Below are positions 24,902 through 33,492 of a stretch of DNA of 64,000 nt, in pieces. The notes beneath the pieces were generated by a model. It saw nothing but the letters and a program-made list of their open reading frames with translations. It searched no databases and was not told where the DNA came from. The stretch comes from Bog-756 sp963769765. GTDB lineage: Bacteria; Actinomycetota; Acidimicrobiia; Acidimicrobiales; RAAP-2. Positions within the stretch are counted from its first letter, which is position 1. Each line of letters begins with the position of its first letter. Made by a program: the position numbers and the translations under genes. The stretch lies in assembly GCA_963769765.1 (NCBI GenBank), contig CAVYNA010000004.1, positions 558,001-622,000 on the forward strand, read 5' to 3'.

Positions 24902-26202
24902 CAGAAGTTGCCCACTTCGTGCTCGAGGAGTGCGGCGAACTTCTCGCGCGCTGCGGCACGACGCTTCGGGAGGTGCTGGGTCGGCCAGAGGTCGTCGGTC
25001 GCGCTGTGGTCGCGCAGCACCTGCCTGGCGACCGTCACCTTGTGGACCTCGGTGGGCCCGTCGGCGAGCCCCATCACGCTCGCCGCCATCATCATCGAGT
25101 GGAACGGCATCTCGTTGCTGACGCCGAGCGCGCCGTGGATCTGGATGGCCCGCCACGCGATGTCGTGGAGCACCCCGGGCATCAGCACCTTGATGGCGGC
25201 GATGTCCTTGCGCACCTTCCGGTAGTCGTTGTGCTTGTCGATCAGCCACGCCGTGTAGAGCACGTAGAGCCGGAACTGCATGATCTGGGCGTAGGACTCG
25301 GCGATGTACCCCTGGACGAACTGCTTGTCCGCGAGCAGACCGCCCGACACCTGACGGCTGAGTGCCCGCTCGCACATGGCGTCGAGCCCCCGCCGGGCCA
25401 TGCCGATGGTGCGCATGGCGTGGTGGATGCGACCGCCGCCCAGCCGGGTCTGCGCGATGGCAAACGCCTGGCCCTCGCCTCCGAGCAACGCCTCTGCCGG
25501 GAGGCGCACGTCGTCGTAGTGGATCAGCGCGTGCGCGCCCTCCCCCTCTGGTTCACCCGCCAGACCGACGTTCCGGACGATCTCGATGCCGGGCGTGTCG
25601 GTGGGGACGAGGAACATCGACATGCCCTGGTAGGCGGAGACGTCGGGATCGGTGACCGCCATCACGATGAGGAACGACGCCGTCCGGGCGTTCGAGGAGA
25701 AGAACTTCCATCCCTGGAGGATCCACTCGTCCCCGTCCTTGGAGGCGCGGGTCTCGAACCGGGTCGGATCCGATCCGCCCTGGGGCTCGGTCATCGAGTA
25801 GCAGGAGAAGACCTCTCCGTTCAGCAGCGGATGCAGATACCGCTCCTTCTGAGCGTCGGTGCCGTAGTGGGCGATGATCTCGGCGTTGCCGGTGTCGGGC
25901 GCCTGGCAGCCGAAGACGATGGGTGCCCAGGACGAGCTGCCGAGGATCTCGTTCAGGAGCGAGAGCTTGAGCTGCCCGTGTCCCTGGCCGCCGAGCTCGG
26001 GACCCAGGTGGGTGGCCCAGAGTCCCTGGGCCCGTACCTGCTCCTTCAACGGGTCGATGATGGAGCGGAGGGTCTCGTCCGGCGGCGTGAACTCGAGCCC
26101 CCGCCACAGGACGTCGATCGGCTCCACCTCCGTCGCCACGAACTCCTCCGCCCAGTCCAACTTCGACTGGTACTCAGGGTCCGTCTCGAACTCCCAGGCC
26201 AT
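24901..26202 (-). CDS. ACAD10/LvaC-like acyl-CoA dehydrogenase (433 aa)
   Basis: Acyl-CoA dehydrogenase family member with the ACAD10/11 look: MAWEFETDPEYQSKLDWAEEFV at the start, QAPDTGNAEIIAHYG, YSMTEPQGGSDPTRFETRA, WKFFSSNARTASF and a C-terminal LADGPTEVHKVTVARQVL in which Asp occupies the catalytic-Glu position. The ATG at 26202 has GAGGAGGGGAG upstream. It heads the leftward operon with the APH kinase, crotonase and quinone reductase. In the known pathway the kinase-dehydrogenase pair converts 4-hydroxyacyl-CoA to enoyl-CoA by phosphate elimination. Confidence 0.92.
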   Translation of the reverse strand: MAWEFETDPEYQSKLDWAEEFVATEVEPIDVLWRGLEFTPPDETLRSIIDPLKEQVRAQGLWATHLGPELGGQGHGQLKLSLLNEILGSSSWAPIVFGCQAPDTGNAEIIAHYGTDAQKERYLHPLLNGEVFSCYSMTEPQGGSDPTRFETRASKDGDEWILQGWKFFSSNARTASFLIVMAVTDPDVSAYQGMSMFLVPTDTPGIEIVRNVGLAGEPEGEGAHALIHYDDVRLPAEALLGGEGQAFAIAQTRLGGGRIHHAMRTIGMARRGLDAMCERALSRQVSGGLLADKQFVQGYIAESYAQIMQFRLYVLYTAWLIDKHNDYRKVRKDIAAIKVLMPGVLHDIAWRAIQIHGALGVSNEMPFHSMMMAASVMGLADGPTEVHKVTVARQVLRDHSATDDLWPTQHLPKRRAAAREKFAALLEHEVGNF

Positions 26203-26227
26203 GGGGTCTCCCCTCCTCGTCGGCTGG

Positions 26228-26242
26228 CAGAATAACATTCTG
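26228..26242. promoter_or_regulatory. 15-bp perfect palindrome, SAGAA-N4-RTT motif, between ACAD and TetR genes
   Basis: CAGAATAACATTCTG has 6-bp arms around AAC. It lies 3 bp before the TetR start (26246) and 25 bp before the divergent dehydrogenase start (26202), a classical site for autoregulation and control of the divergent operon. Confidence 0.7.
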
Positions 26243-26245
26243 TCC

Positions 26246-26932
26246 ATGGAGAATCCATCTCTTCCCGATCAGAACGACGTGGCTTCCCGGATCGCCCGCC
26301 AGACGTTGGACAAGCGCGGGCCCGACTACACCGGCGAGGTGCGTCGCCTGATCGACGCCGGGCGGGCCGTCATGCGGCGGTGCGGGACCGACTCCCGGCC
26401 GCGGGTGGCCGACATCGTGGCGGAAGCGGGGCTGTCCAACGAGGGCTTCTACCGGCACTTCGCCTCGAAGGACGCCCTCGTCGCCGCCATCCTCGACGAC
26501 GGCACCGAGCGGCTGTTGAGCTACCTCGCCCACCAGATGGCGAAGGAGCCGACGGCGGCGGGCAAGGTCCGCCGCTGGGTGGAGGGCGTTCTCTCCCAGG
26601 CGGCCGACGAGGAGATCGCCGCCACGACGCTCGCCGTCCTCTGGAACGCGGCCAGCCTGGGTCGGACGCTGACCGTCCCCCACACCTCGACGAGCGCCCG
26701 CCTGTCGACCCTCCTCCGTGAGCCCTTCGCCGAGCTCCACAGCGAGGACCCGGAGCTCGACGCCGAGCTGGTCGCCCACGCGGTCGTCGGCAGGCTCGAC
26801 GACCTCTTGTGGGGACGACGGACACCGAGCCGGGCGGAGACCGACCGGCTGGTCGGGTTCAGCCTCGCCGCGTGCGTCGCCGACAGCGGTCGCGACGTCG
26901 GGTCCACCGACCCGCCGACGGCGGATGGCTAG
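26246..26932 (+). CDS. TetR/AcrR family transcriptional regulator (228 aa)
   Basis: TetR repressor. The DNA-binding helix-turn-helix is RVADIVAEAGLSNEGFYRHFASKDALVAAIL at roughly residues 53-83, preceded by the helix VRRLIDAGRAVMRRCG. The C-terminal ligand domain is not diagnostic. It starts at the ATG at 26246, directly behind a perfect palindromic operator, and is divergent from the ACAD-kinase operon, so it probably represses that operon and itself. Acyl-CoA-type ligands are common for TetR proteins in such settings. Its stop codon interlocks with that of the convergent TetR gene (shared CTAG, 4-bp overlap). Confidence 0.92.
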   Translation: MENPSLPDQNDVASRIARQTLDKRGPDYTGEVRRLIDAGRAVMRRCGTDSRPRVADIVAEAGLSNEGFYRHFASKDALVAAILDDGTERLLSYLAHQMAKEPTAAGKVRRWVEGVLSQAADEEIAATTLAVLWNAASLGRTLTVPHTSTSARLSTLLREPFAELHSEDPELDAELVAHAVVGRLDDLLWGRRTPSRAETDRLVGFSLAACVADSGRDVGSTDPPTADG

Positions 26933-27669
26933 CGGGGTTCGGCGATCGGGTCCGGCACCCGAGAGCCCACGCCGTGGAGGATGAACTCCCAGAGCTCCTC
27001 GGCCGGATCCGGGTCGACCGTGCGGACCGACGTCCCACCGATCGTGGTCGAGAACGCGTTGAACATGACGGCCTCGAGCACCATGCCGGCGATCGGGCTC
27101 CGACGGAGGCCTGAGCGGATGCAGCCGGCCGCTTCGGCGTCCTCGAGCACCTCACCGAAGAGCGAGACCAGCGGGGCGAACGCCAAGGCCGCTTCGGTGG
27201 GATGGCTCGTGAGGAGCTGCTGGGCGAAGTCCACCATCACCCACGTCGTGGAGAGCGGCTTGTCCGGGGCCCCGGGCAGCGGTGGACGGCACAGCCCGTA
27301 GTACTCGACCACGAACCGGTGGATGCGCTCCAGCGGGTCGGTCTCCTCGTCGATCTTCTCGCGGAGGAACTCCGCCGTCGAACGCACGGACTCCTCGAAG
27401 AGGGCGAGCAGCAGCTCGTGCTTGCCGCCGAAGTACTGGTAGAAGAGGCGGAGCGACTGACCGGAGCGCTCGACCACTTCGTGGACCGTGAAGTCGCGAC
27501 CGGATTCGCCCTCGTTCATCAGCTCGAGTGCGGCGTCGAGGAAGCGCTGCAGGCGGTTCTCGGCCCGGGCCCTGGCAGTGAACAGCGACCGAGCCACGGC
27601 CTGCTCACGCCTGCTCATCGCCGGCTCCCCCACCGCAGGCTCCTCGACCTCGATGTCGTGCTCGGTCAT
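26929..27669 (-). CDS. TetR/AcrR family transcriptional regulator (246 aa)
   Basis: Second TetR protein, convergent with the first. The HTH is TVHEVVERSGQSLRLFYQYFGGKHELLLALFEE, followed by a C-terminal domain with RIHRFVVEYYGLCRPPLPG. An acidic N-terminal extension of about 25 residues (MTEHDIEVEEPAVGEPAMSRRE) precedes the DNA-binding domain; the ATG at 27669 is used, though starts inside the extension are possible. A palindromic motif lies 91 bp upstream. KstR-like regulators of lipid catabolism have this general shape, but the match is not proof. Confidence 0.91.
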   Translation of the reverse strand: MTEHDIEVEEPAVGEPAMSRREQAVARSLFTARARAENRLQRFLDAALELMNEGESGRDFTVHEVVERSGQSLRLFYQYFGGKHELLLALFEESVRSTAEFLREKIDEETDPLERIHRFVVEYYGLCRPPLPGAPDKPLSTTWVMVDFAQQLLTSHPTEAALAFAPLVSLFGEVLEDAEAAGCIRSGLRRSPIAGMVLEAVMFNAFSTTIGGTSVRTVDPDPAEELWEFILHGVGSRVPDPIAEPR

Positions 27670-27759
27670 CGCTGCCAGTCTAGTTGAGGCGTCGGAAACG
27701 ACCCTATCTCCAGCGGTGAAGTCGATCTGCCCCGTGCCGCGACATGTCGGGAGCCCCGT

Positions 27760-27774
27760 GAGAACCCGGTTCTG
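27760..27774. promoter_or_regulatory. palindromic operator, SAGAA-N4-RTT motif, upstream of TetR
   Basis: GAGAACCCGGTTCTG contains the perfect 13-bp palindrome AGAACCCGGTTCT. It is in the gap between the crotonase stop (27780) and the TetR start (27669) and probably serves autoregulation. Confidence 0.65.
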
Positions 27775-27779
27775 GAAGC

Positions 27780-28565
27780 CTAGGTCTCCGTGCGCGGGGC
27801 GAGGAAGCGGTCGAGGTTGGCCCGGAGCTCGGCCGACGTGAACGAACGGTCCTCGGCCGCCAGGGCGAAGTCCAGCGTGGCGACGACGGCCCGCTCGAGG
27901 TGGAGGTTGAGGATGCGCTTCGTGTCCTCCACCGCCCGGCGGGGCAGGCCGGCGATCCGGTGCGCGCAGGCCAGGGCCTGCTCGAGGACCGCGTCGTCGG
28001 CGCACACGTGGTTGACGAGCCCCATCTGGGCCGCCCGCTCGGCCGGGATGCGGTCGCCGGTGAGGGCGTACTCCTTGGCCAGCTGGAGACTGGTGAGGAG
28101 CGGCCACGTCACCGGGCCTCCGTCCGCCGCCACCAGTCCGATCATGACATGGGGGTCAGCCAGGTGGGCGCTCTCGGCCATGTAGACGATGTCCGAGAGA
28201 GCGACCAGGCTGCAGCCCAGCCCCACCGCGGGCCCGTTGACGGCGGCCACGATGGGCACCCGGCACTGCACCATGCCGGTCACGATCTGCCTGCCGTGGA
28301 CGAGGGTCGCCTGCCGGAGCGACCCGTCCCGCGCCAGCTCGTCGAGGTAGGTGAAGTCGCCACCGGCCGAGAACGCCCGGCCGTTGCCGGTGAGCACCAC
28401 CGCCCGGGCGTCGGTGTCGGCGTCGATCTGCGGAAACAGCTCCGCCAGGCCGCGGTGGAGCCCGTGGTTGGTCGCGTTGAGCTGCTCGGGCCGGTTCATC
28501 CGGACGATCCGGACGGGGCCGTCGACCTCGACCTGCAGCTCGTCGGTCAACAGGTAGGCGCTCAC
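27780..28565 (-). CDS. crotonase-fold protein without the hydratase glutamates (261 aa)
   Basis: Enoyl-CoA hydratase/isomerase family by fold: IVRMNRPEQLNATNHGLHRG, NGRAFSAGGDFTYLDEL, VPIVAAVNGPAVGLGCSLVALSD and LADPHVMIGLVAADGG. In classical hydratases a Glu sits in the GGGxE segment and a second in the FxxPE segment; here these read GLGCSL and ADPHVM, so both are missing. Isomerase, hydrolase or other acyl-CoA chemistry is more likely than simple hydration. It starts at a GTG overlapping the preceding dehydrogenase stop (GTGA). Last gene of the operon starting at 32250. Confidence 0.9.
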   Translation of the reverse strand: MSAYLLTDELQVEVDGPVRIVRMNRPEQLNATNHGLHRGLAELFPQIDADTDARAVVLTGNGRAFSAGGDFTYLDELARDGSLRQATLVHGRQIVTGMVQCRVPIVAAVNGPAVGLGCSLVALSDIVYMAESAHLADPHVMIGLVAADGGPVTWPLLTSLQLAKEYALTGDRIPAERAAQMGLVNHVCADDAVLEQALACAHRIAGLPRRAVEDTKRILNLHLERAVVATLDFALAAEDRSFTSAELRANLDRFLAPRTET

Positions 28566-29698
28566 GAGGCCGGGAGGTGCAGGATCCGACCGGCGACCAG
28601 GTTCCGCTGGATCTGCGAGGTCCCGCCCATGATGCTCTGGGCCCGGCTGTAGAGATACACCTTCATCAGCGCCTCGTCCGTGCCGCTGGCGCGCGCACCT
28701 CCGATCGAGAGCGCTGCGTGGCCGACCGCCTGCTCCGTCCACGTCATGAGCAGTTTGTCCACCGATCCCTCCGGTCCGTGCACGATGCCGTCGAGGCGCT
28801 CGGAGAGCCGTCGACGGACGTGCAGGCGCAGCATCTCCGATTCGACGATAGCCCAGGCGAGGTCGCGGACCTGCTCTCCGTCGTAGCGTTCGGGGTCGGC
28901 GTTCACGTCGGCGACCAGGTCCTTCACCTGCTTCGCGTAGCGGCCGGCGAATCCGAGCTCGTGGGGCTCGCGCTCGTGGCTCACGATGGTCATGGCGAGC
29001 GACCACCCCTCGCCCGGCCGACCGATCATGTTGACGGCGGGTACGCGCGCGCCGTCGAAGATCACCTCGCCGAACTCCTTGGTGACCCCGTTGATCATGC
29101 GCAGCGGCCGCTGCTCGACACCGGGTCGGCGCATCGGGAGGGCGAAGGCGGAGATGCCTTCGTGGCGGGCGACGTCGTGATCGGTCCTGGCCAGGACCAG
29201 ACACCACTCGGCGTCGTCGGAGTAGCTCGTCCACACCTTGTGGCCGGTGACGACGTACTCGTCGCCGTCCCGGTCGGCCCGGGTCCGCAGCGACGCGAGG
29301 TCGGACCCTGCATCGGGCTCGCTGAAACCCTGGCACCACCGGTCCCGTCCGTTGACGATCCCGGGCAGGAAGCGGGCCCTTACGTCGGCGTCGCCGTGCT
29401 CGAGGATGCCCTCCACGAGGTAGCCGAGGCTCGGGCGGGCAGGAGCACCGGCCGAGGCGAGCTCCTCGTCGACGATGACGTCGTAGACGCTCGGCAGGCC
29501 CTGCCCGCCGATCTCCTCCGGCCAGGTCACGCCGAAGAACCCGCCGTCGTAGAGCGAGTGGTGCCACGCGGCCTGCCCGGCCCAGTACGCGTCGTCGGTC
29601 GACGAGGCCGGAAGTCCGGGGTTGTGCACCTCGAGCCAGGCCCGCAGGCGGAGGCGGAATTCGACCTCGTCCGGTGCGTCACCGAAGTCCACGGCCAC
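28562..29698 (-). CDS. acyl-CoA dehydrogenase, large partner of a pair (about 378 aa)
   Basis: Dehydrogenase with GFFGVTWPEEIGGQGL, WCQGFSEPDAGSDLASL, GHKVWTSYSDDAEWCLVLART and RAQSIMGGTSQIQRNLVAGRIL. The usual catalytic Glu is Gly (MGGT). A GTG at 29698 is the likely start (VAVDFGDAPDEVEF); another GTG two codons later is equally possible. It overlaps the end of the upstream short dehydrogenase-like gene by about 20 bp, repeating the large-small pairing seen at 19954-22070, although the gene order is reversed here. Confidence 0.91.
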   Translation of the reverse strand: MAVDFGDAPDEVEFRLRLRAWLEVHNPGLPASSTDDAYWAGQAAWHHSLYDGGFFGVTWPEEIGGQGLPSVYDVIVDEELASAGAPARPSLGYLVEGILEHGDADVRARFLPGIVNGRDRWCQGFSEPDAGSDLASLRTRADRDGDEYVVTGHKVWTSYSDDAEWCLVLARTDHDVARHEGISAFALPMRRPGVEQRPLRMINGVTKEFGEVIFDGARVPAVNMIGRPGEGWSLAMTIVSHEREPHELGFAGRYAKQVKDLVADVNADPERYDGEQVRDLAWAIVESEMLRLHVRRRLSERLDGIVHGPEGSVDKLLMTWTEQAVGHAALSIGGARASGTDEALMKVYLYSRAQSIMGGTSQIQRNLVAGRILHLPAS

Positions 29699-30724
29699 CT
29701 CCGATCCCGTGGTGGGTGAGCACCCGGTCGAGACTGGCCCCCACCCCTCCGAACAGCTCGGTCGAGAGCAGCGCCCGACGCAGGTAGACGTGGGCCAGGC
29801 ACTCCCAGGTGTTGCCGACGCCCCCATGGACCTGGATGGCGGTCTCGCACACCGTCCGCGCCGCGCGGGCGCAGTACGCCTTGGCGACGGAGGCGGAGAA
29901 GACGGCGTCCCCGGGTGCCAGGGCGTCGACCGCCCAGGCGGCGTGGCGGGCCGCGCTCCGTGATCCCTCCGTCAGCACGAAGGCGTCGGCCAGCAGGTGC
30001 TGGACGGCCTGGAAGGAGCCGACGGGCCGGTCGAACTGGCGACGGACCGAGGCGTACCCGACGGCGAGCTCGACGGCCCCGCACATCGTCCCGACGAGGT
30101 CCGCACAGTCGAGGGCCAGCCCGAGCGCGTGCCACGTCGACAGGTCGTCGCTCGTGAGCGGGCGCGAGCCGGGCCCTTCCACCCGGCTGACGGCGGATGT
30201 CGGGTCGACGGGGGCGCCCGGTCGGGTCAGATCGGTCCCGGCGAGGACCGGGGCGAGTGAGACCGAGGCAAGCGCGTGGCCGTCCCCATGCGGCACCAGC
30301 ACCAGCGCGGTCCTCGACCCGCGGCGTCGACGGCGACGGCGCCGGGGGGCACCTCCCGGTCGCCGACGATGGCCATGGTGAGGAGGGAGCTCGTGACTGC
30401 GACGGTCTCGGAGGCTCCGGCCGGCGGCGCGCCTGCCAGCCGGCGAAGCTCGGCCGCCATGGTCGGGCCGAGGAAGGGCGCGTCGGCCAGGGCGCGACCG
30501 AGCTCCTCGGCGACCACCGCCGTCTCGACCCCGGAGGCGAGCGGCGTCCGACCTTCCGTCGGGACCCGGAGCCCGCGCCAGCCCGAGGCGGCGACCGCGG
30601 CGTCGAGCTTGCCGGCCCGCTCGACGTCGTCGAGGTCCCGCACCGCGCGCGGTCCGAGCCGGCCGACGACCCGGCCGGCCGAGTCGCGGAGCGCCTGTTG
30701 CTCCGCGGAGAGACGGACGTCCAT
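29679..30724 (-). CDS. short acyl-CoA dehydrogenase-like subunit (one frameshift near 30319)
   Basis: Small-subunit dehydrogenase. The N-terminal half (MDVRLSAEQQALRDSAGRVVG, PTMAAELRRLAGAP) starts at the ATG at 30724. The C-terminal half (SVRRQFDRPVGSFQAVQHLLAD, ETAIQVHGGVGNTWECLAHVYLRR) is in another frame. Adding one C to the CCC at 30318-30320 joins them through DAAGSRTALVLVPHG, about 348 aa. No catalytic Glu is visible. The start overlaps the ligase stop (ATGA) and the end overlaps the large partner. This is the only clear one-base-missing frameshift in the window; the others have one base too many. Confidence 0.85.
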
Positions 30725-32250
30725 CAGGCGTTCCCGCGGGAGCGGAGGAGGATCGGGGTCCACTCGTCCCGGAGCGTCCGGCGCAGCACCTTTCCGGATG
30801 GCAAGCGAGGAATGGCGCCGACCACGACCACATGGCGCACCTGCTTGTAGGTGGCCAGCGATCCGGCCACCAGCTCCTGGAGGTCGTCGGCCGTGGCGGG
30901 CCGTACGGGGTCGAGCTGCACCACGGCGACCGGCACCTCGCCCGCCCGCTCGTCGGCGAGCCCGAAGACCGCGCAGTCGAGCACCGAGGGATGGCCGCGG
31001 AGGACCTCTTCGACCTCGGCGGGCGCCACCTGGAAGCCGTTGACCTTGATCATCTCCTTGCAGCGGTCGGAGAGATGGACCCAACCCTCGGGCTCCAACC
31101 AGCCGACGTCGCCCGTCCGGTACCACCCGTCGGCGAAGGCGGCGGCCGTTTCCTCCTCGGGCAGGTACCCGGCCATCAGCGACGGGCTCAGCACCTGGAT
31201 CTCGCCGATCTCGCCCGGTGGGAGGACCGCTCCGGTGTCGAGGTCGGCGACGCGCAGCCCGACGCCCGGGGGCGGAAGCCCGGCCGAGTCGAGCCGCCAC
31301 GAACCCGGGTCGTCCACCGGGTTGCAGGCGATGACCGGCACCTCGCTCGCCCCGTATGCGGGTAGCCAGCGCACGCCCGTCCGCTCGGTGACGACCCTCG
31401 CGACGTGCTCGCTGACCGGCGTCGCGCCCCACATGATGTAGCGCAGGGACGAGAGGTCGTAGCGCTCGAGGTCCGGGTGGTTGGCCATCGCGAGCGCGAT
31501 CGGCGCCACCGCCATCTCGAGGGTCATCCGCTCGGACTCGATGCGGTGCAGCACCTCGTCGAGGTCGAACCGCCGGTGGAGGCGCACGGTGGCCCCGGCC
31601 GACGCCGCGGCCAGCAGGTTGAGGAGGCCGAGGATGTGCGAGGGCGGTGTCGCCACTTGGAACCGGTCGTCGGGTTCGAGGCCCAGCGCCCCGCACCAGT
31701 CCGCCGTGGCACAGCCCATCGACCGGTGCGTGTGCCGGACCGCCTTGGGCAGCCCCGTCGTGCCCGAGCTGAAGACCAGCACCGCCTCGTCGAGGTCGCT
31801 CCTCTCGGCACTCGTCGCCATCTCGACGACGTCGCCGGCGCCGGTACCACCTGCCGCCTCCAGGCGGTCGAGGTCGGTGACCCGTCCGTCGCCGATGAGC
31901 TCGCCGAGGAGCCCGACGGCGGGTCCGTCGGCCACGGCGTGGACCGGGCCGGTCAGCTCGAGGGCGTGCCGGGTCTCCCCCGCCTTCCAGGCCGGGCTGA
32001 GGAGCACGGCGGCCGCCCCGATCTTGCTGATCCCGTGGATCGCGATCACGAACTCGGGACGGTTCGACGTCATCGTGGCCACCCGGTCGCCGGGGTGGAC
32101 GCCGCGGGCGAGGAGGTGCCGTCCGAATTCGGCGCTGGCGTCGTCGAGGTCACGGAAGGACCAGCGCACGTCCTCGGCCAGGACCGCGTCCCGGTCGCCG
32201 AATCGCACCGCGGCCTGCTCGAGGGCGTGGTGCATCTGGGCCGCAGACAT
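30724..32250 (-). CDS. long-chain-type acyl-CoA ligase (508 aa)
   Basis: ANL ligase. The P-loop is FSSGTTGLPKAVRHTH; further motifs are AYGASEVPVIACNP, GWYRTGDVGWLEPEGW and the C-terminal IPRLPSGKVLRRTLRD with the catalytic Lys. The start at the ATG at 32250 (MSAAQMHHALEQAAVRFGD) is preferred because the conserved sequence begins there; an in-frame ATG nine bases upstream is possible. It activates an acid for the following dehydrogenase pair and crotonase in one leftward operon. An operator motif lies directly against the start codon. Confidence 0.93.
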   Translation of the reverse strand: MSAAQMHHALEQAAVRFGDRDAVLAEDVRWSFRDLDDASAEFGRHLLARGVHPGDRVATMTSNRPEFVIAIHGISKIGAAAVLLSPAWKAGETRHALELTGPVHAVADGPAVGLLGELIGDGRVTDLDRLEAAGGTGAGDVVEMATSAERSDLDEAVLVFSSGTTGLPKAVRHTHRSMGCATADWCGALGLEPDDRFQVATPPSHILGLLNLLAAASAGATVRLHRRFDLDEVLHRIESERMTLEMAVAPIALAMANHPDLERYDLSSLRYIMWGATPVSEHVARVVTERTGVRWLPAYGASEVPVIACNPVDDPGSWRLDSAGLPPPGVGLRVADLDTGAVLPPGEIGEIQVLSPSLMAGYLPEEETAAAFADGWYRTGDVGWLEPEGWVHLSDRCKEMIKVNGFQVAPAEVEEVLRGHPSVLDCAVFGLADERAGEVPVAVVQLDPVRPATADDLQELVAGSLATYKQVRHVVVVGAIPRLPSGKVLRRTLRDEWTPILLRSRGNA

Positions 32251-32251
32251 C

Positions 32252-32266
32252 GGAAACATTCTTCTC
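32252..32266 (-). promoter_or_regulatory. candidate operator, SAGAA-N4-RTT motif (minus strand)
   Basis: Read on the minus strand: GAGAAGAATGTTTCC, just upstream of the ligase start at 32250. A half-site (GTTCTC at 32304-32309) lies across the same divergent gap, 4 bp before the dehydrogenase start at 32314, so both genes may be controlled here. Confidence 0.5.
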
Positions 32267-32313
32267 GTTCGTGAGATCAGGGTCAACGTGTGCGGAATGT
32301 AGTGTTCTCAGCC

Positions 32314-33492
32314 ATGAACCCGGAGGCGCCTCGCCCCGCGACCGCCCCGACCGACCCCGAGGTCCGGCGCGAGATCATCGAGACGGTCCGTCGGTTCGTC
32401 GCACGTGAGGTCGTCCCGGTGGCGTCCGCCCTCGAGCACGAGGACGCCTATCCGGCGGAGATCGTGGCCCAGATGCGCGGTCTCGGCCTCTTCGGCGTGA
32501 CCATCCCGCAGGAGCACGGCGGCCTCGGCCTCGACCTGCTGACCTACATCGGCGTCATCGAGGAGCTGGCCTTCGGGTGGATGAGCCTGACCGGTGTCGT
32601 CAACACCCACACCATGGCGGCCACCTTGATCATGACGCACGGAACCGACGAGCAGAAGCAGCGCTGGCTGCCCGCCATGGCGACCGGCGAACGCCGCGGC
32701 GCACTCTCACTTTCGGAGCCGGACGCCGGCAGCGACACCCGCAACATCTCGTGCAAGGCGGTGCGGGACGGGGACGAGTACGTCGTCAACGGCACCAAGG
32801 CCTGGGTGACCAACGGCGAACGTTCCGCGATCGTCGCCCTTGCCGCCCGCACCGAAGAGGGGATCTCCGCCTTCATCGTGGAAAAGGAGCCCGGTCCGCG
32901 ATTTGCGGGCATCTCCGTGAGCAGACACGTCGGCAAGCTGGGCTACCGCGGCGTCGAGACGGTCGAGATGGCCTACACGGACCACCGGGTGCCGGCCGCA
33001 AACCTCATCGGCGAGGCCGGACGCGGCCTGCCCCAGATCCTCGGTGTGCTCGAGGTCGGTCGCATCAACATCGCCGCACGGGCCGTCGGCGTGGCCCGGG
33101 CCGCCTTCGACGCCGCCCTCGCCTACGCAGGGCAGCGGGAGACGTTCGGCAAGCCCATCGGCGAGCACCAGGCCATCCAGATCAAGCTCGCCGACATGGC
33201 CACCCGCCTCGAGGCGGCACGCCTCCTCACGAAGAACGCCGCCGAACGCATGGCGGCCGGGCTCCGCTGCGACGTGGAGGCGGGGATGGCCAAGCTCTTC
33301 GCCAGCGAGACGGCGCTCGAGCTGGCCACCGAGTCGATGCGGATCCACGGTGGCATGGGGTACACGGTCGACCTGCCCGTCGAGCGATACTACCGGGACG
33401 CCCCGTTGATGGTGATCGGCGAGGGGACGAACGAGATCCAGCGCCTGGTCATCGCCCGGGGCCTCCTGGCCCGGGCCCGGGACGCCGACTGA
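32314..33492 (+). CDS. acyl-CoA dehydrogenase (392 aa)
   Basis: Canonical homotetrameric-type dehydrogenase, unlike the paired ones in this window: it keeps the catalytic Glu (MVIGEGTNEIQRLVIARG). Other motifs are LGLFGVTIPQEHGGLGLDLL, LSLSEPDAGSDTRNISCKA, GTKAWVTNGERSAIVA and MRIHGGMGYTVDLPVERYYRDA. The ATG at 32314 is chosen; a GTG 24 bases upstream is also in frame but would overlap a candidate operator. Divergent from the ligase operon. Its 3' end overlaps the convergent CoA-transferase gene by 44 bp. Confidence 0.94.
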   Translation: MNPEAPRPATAPTDPEVRREIIETVRRFVAREVVPVASALEHEDAYPAEIVAQMRGLGLFGVTIPQEHGGLGLDLLTYIGVIEELAFGWMSLTGVVNTHTMAATLIMTHGTDEQKQRWLPAMATGERRGALSLSEPDAGSDTRNISCKAVRDGDEYVVNGTKAWVTNGERSAIVALAARTEEGISAFIVEKEPGPRFAGISVSRHVGKLGYRGVETVEMAYTDHRVPAANLIGEAGRGLPQILGVLEVGRINIAARAVGVARAAFDAALAYAGQRETFGKPIGEHQAIQIKLADMATRLEAARLLTKNAAERMAAGLRCDVEAGMAKLFASETALELATESMRIHGGMGYTVDLPVERYYRDAPLMVIGEGTNEIQRLVIARGLLARARDAD

